Source of the DNA: Defluviitaleaceae bacterium
GTDB lineage: Bacteria > Bacillota > Clostridia > Lachnospirales > WQUN01
Reading direction: 5' to 3'
Assembly: GCA_009781755.1 (NCBI GenBank)
Contig: WQVD01000014.1
Span: 1 to 62,580 of the forward strand
DNA length: 62,580 bases
A program made the translations under genes and the position numbers. Of this stretch, positions 19,050 to 27,604 are shown piece after piece. How positions within the stretch are numbered: position 1 is the stretch's first letter; each line of letters starts with the position of its first letter. The notes below the pieces were generated by a model. The model was not told where the DNA came from and did not search any database. It was given only the letters and a program-made list of their open reading frames with translations.

Positions 19050-20620
19050 TATTTACTACCCCCTTCAATTTCTGCCACAATGGCATCAATTTCACCACGC
19101 AAGATATGGGTGCGAGTAACAATGCGTTCAATTTCAGCGTTCAGCTCCGTGATATTTATCACTTCTCTTGTGTCTTCTTGTTCTACGTGGGTGCTAACGG
19201 ACAGGTTGAAACCTTGCGCGGCGATTTCACTGTTGGGCACGACTTTGGCGAAGTATTGGGCATCTTCGCGGTGGGTATATGCGGCGATAATTTTTTCGAT
19301 ATTGGCGGCGGTTAGCTTGTTGTTGTTGGTGACTTTGACGCATTCTTTGTTTGCATCAATGAATAGGGTGCTGTTCTCGGTTTTTGATTTTTTCAATACC
19401 ATGATGCACGTGGCAATGCTTGTGCCAAAAAACATGTTGCCCGGCAGTTGGATAATGCAATCAATGAAGTTGTTGTCGATTAAATATTGGCGGATTTTTT
19501 GCTCTGCGCCGCTGCGGTACAGGATGCCGGGGAAGCAAACGATGGCCGCCGTGCCGTTGGTGGCCAACCATGACAAGCTATGCATGATAAACGCAAGGTC
19601 GGCCTTGGACTTGGGCGCCAACACCCCGGCAGGAGAAAAGCGCGGATCGTTAATAAGAATGGGGTTGTCATCGCCCGCCCACTTGATGGAATACGGCGGG
19701 TTGGACACGATGGCCTCGAAGGGTTCGTTATCCCAATGCAGCGGGTCGGTTAGGGTATCACCGTGTGCGATGTCAAATTTGTCAAAACCGATGTCATGCA
19801 AAAACATATTGATGCGGCACAAGTTGTACGTGGTGATGTTTATTTCTTGCCCGTAGAAACCTTGCCGCACGTTGTCATTACCAAGAATTTTGGCAAAATT
19901 GAGCAGGAGCGAGCCACTACCGCAGGCGGGGTCGTACACTTTGTTTACTTCGGTTTTGCCCACCAGCGTTATGCGGGTTAACAATTCCGACACTTCTTGC
20001 GGGGTATAATATTCGCCACCGCTTTTGCCTGCGTTGCTGGCGTACATGCCCATCAAAAATTCATAGGCATCACCAAAGGCATCGATGGTGTTATTTTTAT
20101 AATCGCCGAGCTTCATGTCGGCAATACCGTTCATCAGTTTAACCAGCATTTCGTTGCGTTTTGCAACCGTGCCACCCAGTTTGTTGCTGTTTACGTCAAT
20201 ATCATCAAACAAACCCTTGAAGTTGGCTTCACTCTCCGTTCCCTGCGCGGAGGCTTCGATGTTTTTGAAAATGGCTTCGAGCGTTTCGTTCAAATTTTCA
20301 TCCGTTGCGGCACGTTGGCGTACATTTTCAAAGAGTTCGCCGGGTAGGATAAAAAAGCCCTTTGTTTTAACGAGGTCATCGCGGGCTTGTTCGGCATCTT
20401 TGTCATCAAGGGCGATATAATCGAAAGATGCATCGCCTGCGGAGTGTTCACCCGCGTTGATGTATGAAGTCAAATTTTCTGATATGTAGCGATAAAACAA
20501 CATGCCGAGCACATATTGTTTAAAATCCCAGCCGTCTACGCTGCCGCGCAAGTCATTGGCAATGTTCCATATGATGCGGTGCAATTCTGCCCGTTCTTGT
20601 TCTTTGCGGTTGTCTACCAT
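19049..20620 (-). CDS. hsdM: Type I N6-adenine DNA methyltransferase HsdM
   Basis: The modification subunit, 523 residues, which methylates adenine within the site chosen by HsdS. The N-terminal helical domain (WNIANDLRGSVDGWDFKQYV) is typical of the EcoR124 class. The SAM-binding motif is DPACGSGS (230-237) and the catalytic motif is NPPY (307-310). AAGGAG lies before the ATG. It is the first gene of the operon hsdM-DUF1016 remnant-hsdS-88 aa-hsdR, with overlaps or short gaps throughout. Confidence 0.96.
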   Translation of the reverse strand: MVDNRKEQERAELHRIIWNIANDLRGSVDGWDFKQYVLGMLFYRYISENLTSYINAGEHSAGDASFDYIALDDKDAEQARDDLVKTKGFFILPGELFENVRQRAATDENLNETLEAIFKNIEASAQGTESEANFKGLFDDIDVNSNKLGGTVAKRNEMLVKLMNGIADMKLGDYKNNTIDAFGDAYEFLMGMYASNAGKSGGEYYTPQEVSELLTRITLVGKTEVNKVYDPACGSGSLLLNFAKILGNDNVRQGFYGQEINITTYNLCRINMFLHDIGFDKFDIAHGDTLTDPLHWDNEPFEAIVSNPPYSIKWAGDDNPILINDPRFSPAGVLAPKSKADLAFIMHSLSWLATNGTAAIVCFPGILYRSGAEQKIRQYLIDNNFIDCIIQLPGNMFFGTSIATCIMVLKKSKTENSTLFIDANKECVKVTNNNKLTAANIEKIIAAYTHREDAQYFAKVVPNSEIAAQGFNLSVSTHVEQEDTREVINITELNAEIERIVTRTHILRGEIDAIVAEIEGGSK

Positions 20621-20663
20621 GCTTTTCGCGCTCCTTGTTTTTCACATTTTCACGCATGTCCGC

Positions 20664-20692
20664 ATTTTACATTTCGATATGTTATTTGTCAC
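20664..20692 (-). promoter_or_regulatory. Probable promoter of the hsd operon
   Basis: On the minus strand GTGACA (20687-20692), 17 bp, TAAAAT (20664-20669), about 40 bp upstream of the hsdM ATG. The boxes are each one base from consensus. Confidence 0.5.
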
Positions 20693-20696
20693 GTTG

Positions 20697-20728
20697 AAAT
20701 AAAACAACCGCGTCGGCCGACGCGGTTG
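20697..20728 (-). terminator. Terminator after the DUF2922 gene
   Basis: A 12-bp perfect inverted repeat (20705-20728, CAACCGCGTCGG and its complement) is followed on the minus strand by TTTTATTT. It ends the small DUF1659/DUF2922-like unit just before the hsd promoter. Confidence 0.75.
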
Positions 20729-20749
20729 CATGTGTTTTTTATATGATTG

Positions 20750-20959
20750 TTATAATACGGCTGTAGTTTCCACCACGGTTAACTCCATTCGATTCAAGCT
20801 CTCTAAGCCGCCGCGCGTATTGTCATACACATCGTTGGCGATGAGTTGGTCCACCGCTGTGGCCAATGTGGCTGTGGGGATGTCTGTATTGGGGTTGGAT
20901 ATACGCAACGTCCGGCGCGAGCCGGAGTCGGTGTTTAATACCAAGGTATAATGTCGCAT
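20750..20959 (-). CDS. DUF2922 domain small protein
   Basis: A 69-residue protein matching the DUF2922 pattern: a beta-strand opening (RHYTLVLNTDSGSRRTLRISNP), a D-I/L-x-x-A-T-L-A-x-A-V-D-Q-L-I-A-N-D-V helix, and an ending MELTVVETTAVL. Such proteins are found in pairs with DUF1659 proteins in Firmicutes and their role is unknown. A perfect AAAGGAGGTG precedes the ATG. It lies 40 bp after the small gene at 21000-21191, forming a two-gene unit. Confidence 0.8.
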   Translation of the reverse strand: MRHYTLVLNTDSGSRRTLRISNPNTDIPTATLATAVDQLIANDVYDNTRGGLESLNRMELTVVETTAVL

Positions 20960-20999
20960 GTTTCACCTCCTTTCTTAACTGATACACTGTTAAATATTC

Positions 21000-21191
21000 T
21001 TAGCGCACCAAGTCCATTGCAAGGGTCAAACGGGCGGTGCAATTGCCGTTGTTGTAGATGGTTTCGATGGCATCGACAAAATTGGCCGCGGTTTGTGCGG
21101 TCACATCATGGGCAACGCCAAGCACCGAGCAGATACGTTCCTTTTCATTGGAAATACGCATGGCACCGGACACGGGGTTGAATTGTGGCAT
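21000..21191 (-). CDS. Small conserved protein, DUF1659-like
   Basis: A 63-residue protein (MPQFNPVSGAMRISNEKERI...) with an excellent AAAGGAGG before the ATG. Position directly before a DUF2922 gene is the usual place of DUF1659 proteins, and length fits. The sequence match to DUF1659 is weak by eye, so the family call rests mostly on context. Function unknown. Confidence 0.6.
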   Translation of the reverse strand: MPQFNPVSGAMRISNEKERICSVLGVAHDVTAQTAANFVDAIETIYNNGNCTARLTLAMDLVR

Positions 21192-21627
21192 TCGGGTTCC
21201 TCCTTTCTGTTAGATTTTGTTTGGTTTTAGTTGGTTTCCGCTTCGGGCACGCTGTACAGTTAGGCTTCGTACCGTGGCGGGTCTTGCGTGGGAGCGGGTT
21301 TCATTGATGAAGCGTTGCAAGCTGACACACACCACCCGGCCGGGGTTATGTTACGGTATGTGCTTCGCTTTAGTCATCGCAGAGACGATCCCGCATGGCG
21401 GAATTTTTTGTGCTCCCGAGTGGTATCAACCGGGTACCAATCCGTCGCCGCGTGTGCTTCAGGGGCGTATGCGTCCGGCAGGGACGGGGCTACCGTTTGG
21501 CGCGGAGCAGTGACGCTTGATGCTTCGGGTCGGGTGTGGGCCGCTTGATGAGGGCAGTATATAAGGGGTGGGTGAATGATATCTAAGTCCTTTTCTAAGA
21601 TTATTGCACAACATTTTGTATCAATTG
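21192..21627 (-). other. Long GC-rich untranslated region upstream of the DUF1659/DUF2922 unit
   Basis: About 430 bp without a supportable gene. Open frames exist on both strands, but none has a ribosome binding site with recognisable protein sequence. On the minus strand a TATACT box at 21556-21561 may mark the promoter, without a clear -35. The transcript would then have a leader of about 350 nt before the small gene at 21191. No known riboswitch pattern was recognised. Confidence 0.4.
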
Positions 21628-21630
21628 AAA

Positions 21631-21657
21631 AAACCGCGCTACGACGCGGTTTTTCTT
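21631..21657. terminator. Terminator after the zinc-ribbon gene
   Basis: Stem AACCGCG/CGCGGTT (21633-21652) with flanking A and T runs on both sides. It serves the minus-strand gene ending at 21698. Confidence 0.75.
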
Positions 21658-21697
21658 TGTTTATGCGGCTTGATTTGCCGGATAGTGACGACACTAT

Positions 21698-21961
21698 TTA
21701 AGCGCGCCAGCGTTTGAGCGTGGGTAGGCCTACATTGCATTGCTCCAGCGCGTCTTGCGGCTCGAAGCCGAATTCTTTGACCATTACGTCAGCCACGATT
21801 TTGATCATTTCTTCCAATGTAGCGGCGGGGTTGGTGAATGCGCCTTGGTCGTAGCAGTTGCCGCAGTAGTCGGTGCTTTTGGTTCCGTTGGCTTCGGTGC
21901 CGTACATTTCGTCGGTTTCGCCCATGGGCATGCCGCAGCTTTCGCACATTTTCTCTTGCAT
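21698..21961 (-). CDS. Putative zinc-ribbon domain protein
   Basis: An 87-residue protein starting MQEKMCESCGMPM, with paired cysteines CESC near the N-terminus and CGNC about 30 residues on, a four-cysteine zinc ribbon as in PF12674. The rest is helical and ends in GLPTLKRWRA. The start at 21961 is chosen because AAAGGAG precedes it. Longer in-frame forms lack this. These proteins are common and uncharacterised. Confidence 0.85.
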   Translation of the reverse strand: MQEKMCESCGMPMGETDEMYGTEANGTKSTDYCGNCYDQGAFTNPAATLEEMIKIVADVMVKEFGFEPQDALEQCNVGLPTLKRWRA

Positions 21962-22045
21962 GGGGTTGCTCCTTTCGCGGGGTATTTCCGCCCCGGCGGA
22001 TATTTTGTGCACCCATCATAGCACCCTTAAGGTGACACCTGCGCG

Positions 22046-22999
22046 TCATGTTTTGGACAAATATTTACTCATTATTTTTGCGGTGCGTTCCAATAGTTCG
22101 TCGCGGATGCTTTGCGGCTCCAGCACTTCAATGGCCGTGCCGTAGGACAGTATGTAATCGTAAATCCACGCGCCCAGCGCCGACCGTACCGTTAGTGTGC
22201 CGTCGGCGTTTTGCGTGATGTCGCTCTCGGCGAACTCGTCGTACAGGCGATACTTGGCGTTTTGGGCGATGCGCAGACGCACATGGATGAAGTCGAGGGC
22301 GGCGGGTTCTTCGACTGTTTGCATGGGCGGAGCTTCGTAATCGTCGTGGTTGAAGGTGCGCGGTACGGCCGCGATATGACCGAATGTCGCTTGTCGCAAG
22401 CTCCCCGCGACATTCAGTTTATTGATACGCGTAAATTTGAACACGCGATAATCGTTGTCCGTCAGGCAAAATGCTTGGAGATACCACGCCTTGGACTTGA
22501 ACACCAGCTTTAACGGGAAGGCTTCGCGCCCCTTGGATTCGCCATAGGGGCTCAAGTAGTCGAAGGTCACGGCGGTTTCGTGCAGGATGGCGTGCTTGAG
22601 CGTTTCGAATTTAGCATTGTCTGCCTCATTATGCCCCCAGCGCGAGAAATCCACCGCCACCCACTCCCGATGCGGCCGCGCAAAGAAGTTGCGCAACCGA
22701 CCCAGCACCTGCCCCGTATCCAACATCGCCGTAGCCGCCATACTTTGCAACGAGAACAGAATTTGCTTCTGCTCCTCCTCCGACACCAACGCTTTGTCTA
22801 GCACATAATGGTCATGAATAAAAATACCGCCGCCCTTGCCCTGCGTGGTGTACACAGGAATACCGGCGGCAGACAACGCATCAATATCACGCAGGATGGT
22901 GCGCTTGGATACCTCAAAATGCGCAGCCAACTCCGGAGCCGTGACGCGCTTTTTGTTCAACAAGATATGTACGATTTGGAATAAACGGTTAATTTGCAT
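22046..22999 (-). CDS. HTH/WYL-domain transcriptional regulator (YafY type)
   Basis: A 317-residue regulator. The N-terminal winged helix (residues about 1-60) reads NRLFQIVHILLNKKRVTAPELAAHF..SKRTILRDIDALSAAGIPV, the YafY/DeoR-like pattern. The WYL domain follows (AWYLQAFCLTDNDYRVFKFTRI) and binds ligands or nucleic acids in other members. A C-terminal extension completes the family length. The ATG at 22999 lies 2 bp after the methyltransferase stop and lacks its own strong ribosome binding site, so it is likely coupled to that gene. Its target is unknown. Confidence 0.9.
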   Translation of the reverse strand: MQINRLFQIVHILLNKKRVTAPELAAHFEVSKRTILRDIDALSAAGIPVYTTQGKGGGIFIHDHYVLDKALVSEEEQKQILFSLQSMAATAMLDTGQVLGRLRNFFARPHREWVAVDFSRWGHNEADNAKFETLKHAILHETAVTFDYLSPYGESKGREAFPLKLVFKSKAWYLQAFCLTDNDYRVFKFTRINKLNVAGSLRQATFGHIAAVPRTFNHDDYEAPPMQTVEEPAALDFIHVRLRIAQNAKYRLYDEFAESDITQNADGTLTVRSALGAWIYDYILSYGTAIEVLEPQSIRDELLERTAKIMSKYLSKT

Positions 23000-23001
23000 G
23001 G

Positions 23002-23556
23002 TTACCAGCAACTAAGCACATACGCGGGCGGCAGGTTGCGCCATTCGCGGGTGATTTCTATGGAGCGGAAGTGGCGTGCGATTAAGCCTTTGCGCAGCAA
23101 GGAGTATTGGAAAGTGATGAAGCGTCCTTCCTTATGTAAGTGGGTTTTGGCTTGGGTGAGGATGGCGGTGCCGGTTTCGGCGGGCAGGGTGGCAAAGGGC
23201 AAGCCGGACACGATGGAATCCGCGTGGGTGAAGCCGCATTGGTGTAGATATTCGCCAATTTTCTCTGCGGAGCCTTCGATGATATGTAATTCTTGCTCGG
23301 TGGCAAATTTTTTGCGCAATTGGGCACAAAAATCGGCGTTGCGCTCGATGATGATAACCACCGTGCCCAATCGCCGCCGCTGTAGGATTTCTTGGGTAAA
23401 TACGCCTGTGCCGGGGCCAAATTCTACGATGCATTTTGCGGTTTCGAAGTCAATCGTTTGCATCATCTTGCGCGCCAGATAGCGTGAACTGGGCGCCACT
23501 GCTCCCACGCTGCGCGGCGCGGTCACATATTGCAAAATAAAAGATAGCCAACCCAT
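23002..23556 (-). CDS. SAM-dependent methyltransferase, phospholipid N-methyltransferase-like
   Basis: A 184-residue class I methyltransferase. The SAM-binding motif I is VEFGPGTGVFT at about residues 44-54, and IIIERNADF is the acidic end of strand 2. The N-terminus VTAPRSVGAVAPSSRYLARKM is characteristic of the small rRNA-adenine-methylase-related group that includes PmtA phospholipid N-methyltransferases. The substrate may be lipid or RNA and cannot be decided by sequence. It follows the S1 gene by 2 bp and precedes the WYL regulator by 2 bp. Confidence 0.82.
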   Translation of the reverse strand: MGWLSFILQYVTAPRSVGAVAPSSRYLARKMMQTIDFETAKCIVEFGPGTGVFTQEILQRRRLGTVVIIIERNADFCAQLRKKFATEQELHIIEGSAEKIGEYLHQCGFTHADSIVSGLPFATLPAETGTAILTQAKTHLHKEGRFITFQYSLLRKGLIARHFRSIEITREWRNLPPAYVLSCW

Positions 23557-23558
23557 GG

Positions 23559-23978
23559 CTATCTTCTTTTGTTGCGTCTATTAATACCTGCGATGCGCTC
23601 GTTGGAGAGTTTTTGCCAGGATTTGAATTTTTCTTCGAAGGAAGCGGCTTGGGCTGCGGTAATGACGGGCGGTTCGTAGTAATAGGATTGCTCGCCGTCT
23701 TCGCCTTCTTCGTCGTCGCTGTAGGCGTAGGCGCGTTGCGGAACGTCCTTCATGGACAGGGATATCTTGCCCGTGGCTTCGTCGTTGGATACCACGCGCA
23801 CGTCCACTTCATCGCCAATGTTGAGCACGTCGGCCACGTTCTGCACAAAGCCGTTGGTGATCTGCGATATATGCACCAACCCCGGCATGCCCCCCGGCAG
23901 GGAGATGATGGCCCCGAAAGGTTTAATTTTTAACACCGACCCGGTGTAGATGTTGCCCACTGTTATGGATTCCGCCAT
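23559..23978 (-). CDS. S1 RNA-binding domain protein (general stress protein 13-like)
   Basis: A 139-residue protein with one S1 domain (residues about 5-75): VGNIYTGSVLKIKPFGAIISLPGGMPGLVHISQI and ISLSMKDV. An acidic linker and a basic end NRRNKRR follow. This organisation resembles YugI/GSP13, which associates with ribosomes. ATG 23978 has AAGGAG 11 bp upstream. An in-frame TTG at 24014 is less likely. It lies between engB and a methyltransferase in one run of closely spaced genes. Confidence 0.85.
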   Translation of the reverse strand: MAESITVGNIYTGSVLKIKPFGAIISLPGGMPGLVHISQITNGFVQNVADVLNIGDEVDVRVVSNDEATGKISLSMKDVPQRAYAYSDDEEGEDGEQSYYYEPPVITAAQAASFEEKFKSWQKLSNERIAGINRRNKRR

Positions 23979-24015
23979 AGATGCTGTCGCTCCTTGTGTT
24001 TGCGTTGTTTCCAAA

Positions 24016-24627
24016 CTATACCATATCTACGTTGGTACTGTCTAATATGATAGCCCACAGCGCGTCGCGTCCGGCGCGGGTTTCGGCGGAGAAGGGGATG
24101 GGCGCTTCGGGCAGCCCCAGCGCTTTGCGCATAGTGGCGAGGTGGCGCGGTTGTTGGTTGCGCGTGATTTTGTCCGCCTTGGTCGCCACCACTGTGTAGG
24201 GCAAATCATAATATTTGACCCAGTCGAAAATCATACGATCGCCCGCGCTGGGTTCGTGGCGGATGTCCATTAATAAGAAGATACGCTTGAGCGGCGCGCG
24301 GTCTTTTAAATAACCTTCGACCATGGGGGCCCATTTTTCCTGCTCCGCTTTAGACACTTTGGCGTAGCCGTAGCCCGGCAAGTCTACAAAGTACAGCTTG
24401 TCCTCGACCGTGAAAAAATTGATGGTGCGCGTCTTGCCCGGTTGGCGAGAGGTGCGCGCCAGCTTCTTGCGCCCAAGCATGGCGTTGATTAGCGAGGACT
24501 TGCCCACGTTGGAACGGCCCACGAAGGCGACTTCGGGCAGGCCGTCGGCGGGGAAGCCGGAGGGGGTGACTGCGGTATTGGCGATTTCGGCTTTTTGGAT
24601 GACGAGGCCCGCGTCGCGCTCGGTCAT
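24016..24627 (-). CDS. engB: Ribosome biogenesis GTPase EngB/YsxC
   Basis: A 203-residue GTPase needed for 50S subunit assembly. Motifs: G1 GRSNVGKSS, G3 region DLPGYGYAKV, G4 TKAD, and the family-specific KTRTINFF after the first switch. Length is normal. Its ATG overlaps the tyrS stop by 4 bp, so the two are coupled. In Firmicutes ysxC more often follows lon or clpX, so the link to tyrS is less usual. Confidence 0.95.
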   Translation of the reverse strand: MTERDAGLVIQKAEIANTAVTPSGFPADGLPEVAFVGRSNVGKSSLINAMLGRKKLARTSRQPGKTRTINFFTVEDKLYFVDLPGYGYAKVSKAEQEKWAPMVEGYLKDRAPLKRIFLLMDIRHEPSAGDRMIFDWVKYYDLPYTVVATKADKITRNQQPRHLATMRKALGLPEAPIPFSAETRAGRDALWAIILDSTNVDMV

Positions 24628-25880
24628 GTTAACACCACGCGGTGGTAGATTTTCTTGCCTTTTTGGATGAGGAAGTGCTCGCCCGGTGCGGCGGCTTGTA
24701 CGGTTACGATGTGTTCGTGGGTGGCGATTTTGATGTCGTTGACTTTGATGCCGCCTTGGGCGATGAGTTGGCGGGCTTCGCTGCGGGATTTGATGAGGTT
24801 GGTTTTTTCCAACAGGATGACGATGTTGATGCCGACTTCTAGTTCGCCGCAGGGGATTTGGGTGGTGGGCATTTCCTCGGTGCTAGTGGGTTTGCCGCCG
24901 CCACTGAATAGGGCGCGGGCGGCGTCTTGCGCTTTTTGGGCTTCTTCTTCGCTGTGGACGATTTTGGTGACTTCGTAAGCCAGGATTTCTTTGGCGCGGT
25001 TAATTTCTGCGCCTTGCCAGGTCATCATGTCGGCGATTTCTTCCAGCGGTAGGAGGGTGAATAGCTTGAGCTTTTGCTCGATTTGAGCATCGGTGGTGTT
25101 GCGCCAATGCTGGTAGAAGTCGTAGGGGCTGGTTTTGTTGGCATCGAGCCAGATGGCGTTGCCGATGGACTTGCCCATTTTGCCGCCGTCGGCCGCGGTG
25201 AGCAGCACGTTGGTGAGGCCGTAGAGCTGCACGCCATCGACCTTACGCGCCAGTTCGATGCCCGCAATGATATTACCCCATTGCTCGCTGCCGCCCAATT
25301 GCAAGCGGCAACCGTAGCGGCGGTTCAGTTCAAGGAAGTCATATGCCTGCATAATCATGTAAGACATTTCGAAGGCAGTGAGGCCGTCTTGCAGGCGGTT
25401 CTTGTAGCATTCCGCCGCCAGCATTTTATTGACATTAAAGTGCACGCCGTAGTCGCGCATGAATTCGATCCATTTCAATTCCAGCAGCCAGCCGTTGTCT
25501 TCCATGATGGCCGAGCCATCATCGTAATTGACAAACCGCGAGAATTGTTCGCGGAAGCATGCGATATTGTGTGCGACTTCGTCCGGGCCCATGACGCGGC
25601 GCATGTCGTTGCGGTCGGTAGGGTCGCCAATCATGCCGGTGCCGGTGCCCATCAACGTGATGAGCCGGTGCCCCGCGTCCGTCATGTGCTTGTGGATCAT
25701 CAGCGTCAATAAATGTCCCGTGGTGAGCGAATCCGCCGTAGGGTCGTAGCCTTGGTAGAAGGTCACCGACTCACGCCCCAGCAACGCGCGCAGTTCGTCC
25801 TCGTGGGTGCATTGGGCGATGTAACCGCGTGCTTTGAGCGTGTCGTATACATTGGGCTTTCCGTTGAATGTATCAGGCAT
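24624..25880 (-). CDS. tyrS: Tyrosyl-tRNA synthetase
   Basis: A class I aminoacyl-tRNA synthetase of 418 residues that charges tRNA-Tyr. The HIGH-equivalent is in YDPTADSLTTGHLL, the KMSKS-equivalent is GGKMGKSIGNAIW, and QLGGSEQWGNI is the tyrosine-recognition region. A C-terminal S4-like RNA-binding domain is present (TNLIKSRSEARQLIAQGGI). The start overlaps the upstream HD gene by 8 bp, which leaves no room for a T-box leader. It is therefore not controlled by its own tRNA in the usual Firmicutes way. Confidence 0.96.
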   Translation of the reverse strand: MPDTFNGKPNVYDTLKARGYIAQCTHEDELRALLGRESVTFYQGYDPTADSLTTGHLLTLMIHKHMTDAGHRLITLMGTGTGMIGDPTDRNDMRRVMGPDEVAHNIACFREQFSRFVNYDDGSAIMEDNGWLLELKWIEFMRDYGVHFNVNKMLAAECYKNRLQDGLTAFEMSYMIMQAYDFLELNRRYGCRLQLGGSEQWGNIIAGIELARKVDGVQLYGLTNVLLTAADGGKMGKSIGNAIWLDANKTSPYDFYQHWRNTTDAQIEQKLKLFTLLPLEEIADMMTWQGAEINRAKEILAYEVTKIVHSEEEAQKAQDAARALFSGGGKPTSTEEMPTTQIPCGELEVGINIVILLEKTNLIKSRSEARQLIAQGGIKVNDIKIATHEHIVTVQAAAPGEHFLIQKGKKIYHRVVLT

Positions 25881-26436
25881 TTGCTTCTACCTCCGCTTCG
25901 CAATCGCGCATGGCTAGGATGGTCTGGTTGATGACTTCATCCAATTCCCAGCCCAGTCTTTCCGCGCCGTTTTTTATCACATCGCGCGAACAACCCGCGG
26001 CGAATTTTTTGTCTTTGAACTTTTTTTTGACGCTGGACAATTCCAAATCCTGCGTGGACTTGGACGGGCGCATGAGCGCGGTCGCCCAGATGAGGCCGGT
26101 CAATTCGTCGATGGCGTAGAGGATGTTTTCCATTACGCTTTGCGGCTCGTAGGGCGTGGCGGTCATGTTCCAACCGTGGGATAAGGCCGCGCTTATCATG
26201 TCCTCGGGTACGCCTTCGCTGCGCAGGATTTCGATGCCCGCTACGCAGTGGTCGTCGGGGTGCAGCTCAAAGTCCGTGTCGTGCAACATGCCCACCGAAC
26301 GCCAATATTCCTCGCGGTCGGGGTCGTGGGTGCGGGCGAAGTAGCCGAGTACGCCACTGACCGTTTCCGCATGGCGGAGGTGGAAGGGCTCGGTGTTGTA
26401 TTTGCGCAGGATGGTGCGGGCTTGGGGGAGGGTCAT
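25873..26436 (-). CDS. HD-domain phosphohydrolase-like protein
   Basis: A 187-residue protein with the HD metal-binding pattern: H at FHLRHAETV, the HD pair in GMLHDTDFE, and later ALSHGWN and AIDELTGL. It is related to small HD hydrolases that act on nucleotides or phosphate esters, with no assigned substrate. It heads the run HD-tyrS-engB-S1-methyltransferase-WYL. A terminal TTG/GTG upstream was not considered because the ATG has good context. Confidence 0.85.
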   Translation of the reverse strand: MTLPQARTILRKYNTEPFHLRHAETVSGVLGYFARTHDPDREEYWRSVGMLHDTDFELHPDDHCVAGIEILRSEGVPEDMISAALSHGWNMTATPYEPQSVMENILYAIDELTGLIWATALMRPSKSTQDLELSSVKKKFKDKKFAAGCSRDVIKNGAERLGWELDEVINQTILAMRDCEAEVEANA

Positions 26437-26508
26437 GGGGTGGCTCCTTTGTGTGGTTATCGGATTTATCGGAAACGTTCGGGGATTTGTGCTTGGGTAA
26501 GGATTTTG

Positions 26509-26736
26509 TTATGAAACTTGCGCCAAGCCCGTAGCTACGCGCACGGCTTCAAAGTTGAGGTAAACGGGGCTGTTGTAATTGTTATTTAACAAAAGTAATT
26601 CCGGCGTGGCGAAGCGCACTTTTTCGATAAGGTCGTCAAAGGATTCGGATTCCAAAAATAGGCCGGGTACGTCGGTAGAATCAGTTATCCATACTTGGAC
26701 TTCGTCGTCGCAAATTAGTTTTATGGTGCATTTCAT
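26509..26736 (-). CDS. DUF1902 domain protein (HicB-like fold)
   Basis: A 75-residue protein. It reads IKLICDDEVQVWITDSTDVPGLFLESESFDDLIEKVRFATPELL, matching the DUF1902 pattern, which resembles HicB antitoxins. No HicA-like toxin ORF is adjacent. It lies just downstream of the TIR gene. Ribosome binding is weak (GAGCGTGA). It could be an orphan antitoxin or a solitary family member. Confidence 0.75.
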   Translation of the reverse strand: MKCTIKLICDDEVQVWITDSTDVPGLFLESESFDDLIEKVRFATPELLLLNNNYNSPVYLNFEAVRVATGLAQVS

Positions 26737-26762
26737 GGCTTCACGCTCTTTAAATCTTTTGG

Positions 26763-27512
26763 TTATGTTAAAACATTTGTATCTACATTATATCCCGCTT
26801 CCTTCAATTCTTGCGCTACTTCATACCGCCATACGCCGCCGGGGTGGTCATACGGTTCGTATATCACGCCTGATATGTCCGATGGCCGTTCAATTTTTGT
26901 TGATGTGTCATAAAGCACAATGACATTTTTGCGACCTAGTTTAGCGTAAAAATATCCAAGTTCTAATATAACGTTTTGTCTTGCCCGATATTGGCCATCA
27001 AACATGGCATCGTCGGCAGATAAAAGAATGATTGCAAAACCAACATCATCAGAAATATCTTCAAATTTTTCGATGATGGCTCTGCCTTTGTCCGGCTGTT
27101 CATGTAGGATGATGGGAATTAATCCCAATTTTTCGATTAAACGCGCAACAGCAAGTTCCATTTCCTTGTTATGCCCATGTACGATGAAGATTTTATCGTT
27201 TTTTATTTTTTGTTTAATATTTATGTTTGAACTTGTATTTATATCATTGCGGAGTTCACATGCAAATTTTATTGACGCTAACAAATCTAGGAATAGAAGC
27301 TTCCCCTTCTTCCAAGCGACTGCATCTAAATTCGAATCTTCGCAAAGCCAATCGTATTCAACAATTCTTTGTGGCCACTTGTTGGAAAAAAACGATGTAA
27401 ATGTAATTGCATTGTCTATCAACCTTCGCATGTGCAATCGCGTTTCCCAATATATGTTTTCAACAGCACTAATCAATTCATCAATAATTATAAGCCGCTG
27501 TTCTTTCGTCAT
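26763..27512 (-). CDS. TIR-like nucleotide-binding domain protein (PF10137 type), probable defence effector
   Basis: A 249-residue protein with an N-terminal helical part of about 110 residues and a C-terminal TIR-like domain. The latter opens with KIFIVHGHNKEMELAVARLIEKLGLIPIILHEQPDKGRAIIEKFED, continues FAIILLSADD and RQNVILELGYF, and ends near VIVLYD. This pattern is the predicted nucleotide-binding TIR-like family seen in CBASS/Pycsar effectors, which cleave NAD+ when triggered. No cyclase is nearby, so it may act alone. ATG at 27512 has AGGAG 8 bp upstream. The gene is AT-rich and lies next to HicB-like and BRO-like genes, which suggests acquisition. Confidence 0.8.
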   Translation of the reverse strand: MTKEQRLIIIDELISAVENIYWETRLHMRRLIDNAITFTSFFSNKWPQRIVEYDWLCEDSNLDAVAWKKGKLLFLDLLASIKFACELRNDINTSSNINIKQKIKNDKIFIVHGHNKEMELAVARLIEKLGLIPIILHEQPDKGRAIIEKFEDISDDVGFAIILLSADDAMFDGQYRARQNVILELGYFYAKLGRKNVIVLYDTSTKIERPSDISGVIYEPYDHPGGVWRYEVAQELKEAGYNVDTNVLT

Positions 27513-27544
27513 TAGAATCACTCCTATGTACTAACCGATTGTGC

Positions 27545-27573
27545 GTTATATTTGTATTAAATGGTAGCATAAA
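27545..27573 (-). promoter_or_regulatory. Possible promoter of the TIR gene
   Basis: On the minus strand TTTATG (27568-27573), 17 bp, TATAAC (27545-27550), about 33 bp before the ATG. The -35 is weak. Confidence 0.35.
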
Positions 27574-27604
27574 CACGCTTATAACTCAATCGCGCTTCAT
27601 ATTG

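Noticed and set aside
21217..21513. 98-residue plus-strand ORF in the GC-rich leader
   Set aside because: No ribosome binding site, no recognisable domain, and composition as expected of random GC-rich frames.
25873..25960. Possible T-box leader before tyrS
   Set aside because: The tyrS start overlaps the upstream coding gene by 8 bp, so there is no leader.
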